From Candidatus Dojkabacteria bacterium UBA2222 (GTDB lineage: Bacteria; Patescibacteriota; Dojkabacteria; SC72), in the NCBI GenBank assembly GCA_002328465.1, contig DCUE01000002.1, forward strand, positions 1 through 7,102: a stretch of 7,102 bases of DNA, in the 5' to 3' direction. Positions 5,540 through 7,102 of the stretch are shown here, one piece after another. The notes under the pieces were generated by a model. It worked only from the letters and a program-made list of their open reading frames with translations. It was not told the DNA's origin and did no database searches. Every line of letters begins with the position of its first letter. The first letter of the stretch is position 1. The position numbers were made by a program, and so were the translations under genes.

Positions 5540-6390
5540 CTTGAGTATCTCTTAATCAGATACCTAAGAGCATCAATGGATATATCCAATCCACAACATC
5601 CATCTATATCGGCTTCTCTTGAATTATGTAAGAAGTAATTTACATTTCTTACATACAGTTCCATATTATTAAAATCTTCACACAGTCTTTGCCTTGCATC
5701 ATCAACATCATCACCTCTTTCAAGTATTGCTCGATATACCTGAATCCAAGAATCAGGTAAAACACCAATAGAAACTGTTTGGAAACCATATGAGGGTAAG
5801 AGATCTGTTAAAGTAATTACACCCTTAATATCTGTTCTAATAACTGGAATACCTTCCCCACTTTTTGTTAGGGCACTTAGTGGTAACCCATAAAGGTTAC
5901 CATAGTGATAGTCATTTTCAATTAGAGAATACTCATTTCTAAGATTTCCAAAATACTGTTCTTCTGTTTCAGATTTCTTTCTTTTTCTCATCCAAACATA
6001 TGCTGTCTCTGGTTCATTTTTAACAACCCTTCTCTCCCTGGATGTAGCTGTTACAACATGATATGCCTCTTTTGAATCAAGAAGTGGTTGTAATACACAA
6101 TCTTTTCCACTTCCAGACAAACCAGTAAGGAGTACAACAGAAGGTTTACTTGCTTCTCTTTCTACACATATATTGCGATACAGATTTGGATATTCTAATT
6201 CTAAATTTTGATATACACTTTCAATTGGATACTGTGTATCAAGTTGTGTTGGGCTTGGTTTTTCTAATTGTTCAAGCATAAAAGTAAGATATGATACACT
6301 TTTCTTTGATTTCTGTAAATATTCTATTAAATACATTAATGAAATATTAGAATAGTTTCTCTTAATTGAACTTTCCATTATAATATCCAT
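5536..6390 (-). CDS. Guanylate-kinase-like P-loop protein with N-terminal extension (284 aa)
   Basis: Residues about 83-284 follow the guanylate kinase fold. They show a P-loop G90-LSGSGK-96; 'TATSRERR' (114-121), where R118 and R121 match the GMP-phosphate-binding arginines of 'TTRxPR'; Y131; E158; 'GNLYG' (164-168) matching 'GNYYGT'; 'RTDIKG' (185-190) matching 'IDVQG'; and a lid-like 'ERGDDVDDARQRL' (224-236) matching 'RGTDxxexixxRL'. Canonical enzymes convert GMP and ATP to GDP and ADP and are about 200 residues. Here about 80 extra N-terminal residues, helical and unrecognised, precede the core. The P-loop Lys is followed by Asp-Cys (97-98) instead of the usual Ser/Thr or Gly-Thr, so activity or substrate may differ. 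It may be the cell's guanylate kinase or a diverged relative. ATG 6390 abuts the divergent gene's ATG; M5 (6378) and M19 (6336) are alternative starts. Its stop overlaps the 5186-5539 gene. Confidence 0.82.
   Translation of the reverse strand: MDIIMESSIKRNYSNISLMYLIEYLQKSKKSVSYLTFMLEQLEKPSPTQLDTQYPIESVYQNLELEYPNLYRNICVEREASKPSVVLLTGLSGSGKDCVLQPLLDSKEAYHVVTATSRERRVVKNEPETAYVWMRKRKKSETEEQYFGNLRNEYSLIENDYHYGNLYGLPLSALTKSGEGIPVIRTDIKGVITLTDLLPSYGFQTVSIGVLPDSWIQVYRAILERGDDVDDARQRLCEDFNNMELYVRNVNYFLHNSREADIDGCCGLDISIDALRYLIKRYSS
6377..6384. promoter_or_regulatory. Palindromic -10 element ATTATAAT between divergent genes
   Basis: The octamer ATTATAAT is its own reverse complement and holds TATAAT on both strands (6379-6384 plus, 6382-6377 minus). 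On the plus strand it ends six bases before ATG 6391, giving a leaderless start of the secreted-protein gene. On the minus strand it would start transcripts near 6370, inside the annotated kinase-like frame. No good -35 is seen at 17 bases in either direction. Confidence 0.5.
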
Positions 6391-7102
6391 ATGAATTGGA
6401 TTTTTAAAAGAATATTTTTTCTACTAACTTGTTTTGTACTTACCTTCTCTCTATTCTTCTTTTTCTCCCTCCCTATTAAGGCCGCAAATGTATTAACGAA
6501 TCCTAGTTTTACTGGAGGAAGTACTGGGTGGACACTAGTATCTACTGTATATAACTCTACAATATTTCAGGATAGTGCTGGATCCCTACAGGTAGAGAGC
6601 GTAGTTGGTAGAAATAAAACTATTACAGGGACAGCTACTCAAACAATCTCTGCCACCATTATCGGAGGCAGTACTGTAAACCTTAACTTTTACTGGGCTA
6701 AACAGTGTATAGATGCTAATTGTGCGAATAATCAGATAGATATTAATATAACGTCTGGAGCAACTAATACTGTATGGACTGATACTACAATACCTCCCGT
6801 TGGAGCAAGAACTGCATGGCAACAAGTTTCCAACTATAATATTTCTTCATACTTTACTACTACTGGTACATATTCAATACAGATATCTATGTATACTAGG
6901 AATGGGAATAGTAACAATGCAGATGCGTTAGCTTGGGTTGATAACTTTAACTTAGATGTTACACCTCCAAATATTACAGTAGGTACTACTGGTACCCAAG
7001 TATCTACACTTCAACAGGGTAGCTCTGATGAATATATTGGTGGTGCTTTTACTTTTGTTAGAAATGCTGGAAGTACCTCTGTTACTAGTATTACTGTTAG
7101 TG
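6391..7102 (+). CDS. Secreted beta-rich surface protein, N-terminal part (runs off window)
   Basis: The first 237 residues of an exported protein continue past the right edge. A positively charged start (MNWIFKR) and a long Phe/Leu-rich core (about 8-28) form a Sec signal peptide with likely cleavage after 'LPIKA' (A31). The mature protein opens 'NVLTNPSFTGGSTGWTL' (33-49) and reaches 'WVDNFNLDV' (182-190), the beginning and end typical of a carbohydrate-binding-module-like jelly-roll domain. A linker, 'TPPNITVGTTGTQ', follows, then a new module 'STLQQGSSDEYIGGAFTFVRNAGSTSVTSITV' (broadly 205-236), a pattern I recall as common in large surface proteins of Patescibacteria. Thr, Ser, Asn and Gly dominate, with two Cys only (107, 111) in 'KQCIDANCAN' of the mature part, possibly a disulphide. 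A role in attachment to glycans or host cells is inference. It starts directly beside the divergent kinase-like gene, with TATAAT six bases upstream and no Shine-Dalgarno. Confidence 0.85.
   Translation, partial: MNWIFKRIFFLLTCFVLTFSLFFFFSLPIKAANVLTNPSFTGGSTGWTLVSTVYNSTIFQDSAGSLQVESVVGRNKTITGTATQTISATIIGGSTVNLNFYWAKQCIDANCANNQIDINITSGATNTVWTDTTIPPVGARTAWQQVSNYNISSYFTTTGTYSIQISMYTRNGNSNNADALAWVDNFNLDVTPPNITVGTTGTQVSTLQQGSSDEYIGGAFTFVRNAGSTSVTSITVS

Noticed and set aside
6586..6825. Open frame of 79 codons on the minus strand
   Set aside because: It lies wholly inside the secreted-protein gene, and its Ser/Tyr/Ile-rich product has no recognisable features or promoter. The plus frame has a signal peptide and domain pattern.
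1..7102. tRNA, rRNA, CRISPR arrays, transposases, toxin-antitoxin or defence genes
   Set aside because: I looked for these on both strands and saw no supporting cloverleaf, regular direct repeats, DDE/recombinase motifs or known defence domains. All non-coding gaps are under 100 bases.

Overview
The window is an AT-rich (roughly two thirds A+T), tightly packed bacterial segment with nine protein-coding genes, two of them cut by the window edges. No RNA gene, insertion sequence or CRISPR array is visible. Several protein types recall ultra-small Patescibacteria (Candidate Phyla Radiation): CxxC-x17-CxxC zinc-ribbon proteins with Lys-rich tails, a membrane-anchored protein ending in a 'CAKPIVYLYP ... 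VVTEWGG' domain, and a secreted protein with a 'GTQVSTL ... YIGGAFTF' module. That placement rests on remembered family resemblance and no search was run. The standard code fits: stops are TAA except one TGA, and no gene contains an in-frame TGA.

Layout on the left: 3-272 (+) is the C-terminal end of a DEAD-box RNA helicase. 337-912 and 915-2672 (+) are two signal-anchored envelope proteins, two bases apart and probably one operon. 2768-3367 (+) is a double zinc-ribbon protein with its own promoter, whose -35/-10 spacer is filled by a 21-bp palindrome. In the middle, 5118-4423 and 4409-3375 (-) form a HAD phosphatase / RlmM-like rRNA 2'-O-methyltransferase operon, running convergently into the zinc-ribbon gene with 7 bases between stops. 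On the right, 5186-5539 (+) is a small unknown protein whose stop overlaps by four bases (TTAA) the stop of a convergent guanylate-kinase-like protein with an N-terminal extension (6390-5536, -). From 6391 to the right edge (+) is the beginning of a secreted, beta-rich surface protein.

Regulation: none of the starts has a correctly spaced Shine-Dalgarno sequence. Three genes (337, 5118, 6391) have a good -10 box ending 6-8 bases before the start codon, the layout expected for leaderless mRNAs. The divergent kinase and secreted genes start back to back at CATATG, beside a perfectly palindromic -10 (ATTATAAT) that could fire both ways. Intrinsic terminators are not evident.

The genes do not form one obvious pathway. 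The window reads as housekeeping RNA genes (helicase, rRNA methyltransferase) mixed with envelope proteins and small lineage-specific proteins. The most promising poorly described items are the paired anchored proteins at 337-2672, the unusual P-loop of the guanylate-kinase-like protein, and the symmetric promoter at 6377-6384. I see no evidence for a defence system or mobile element.
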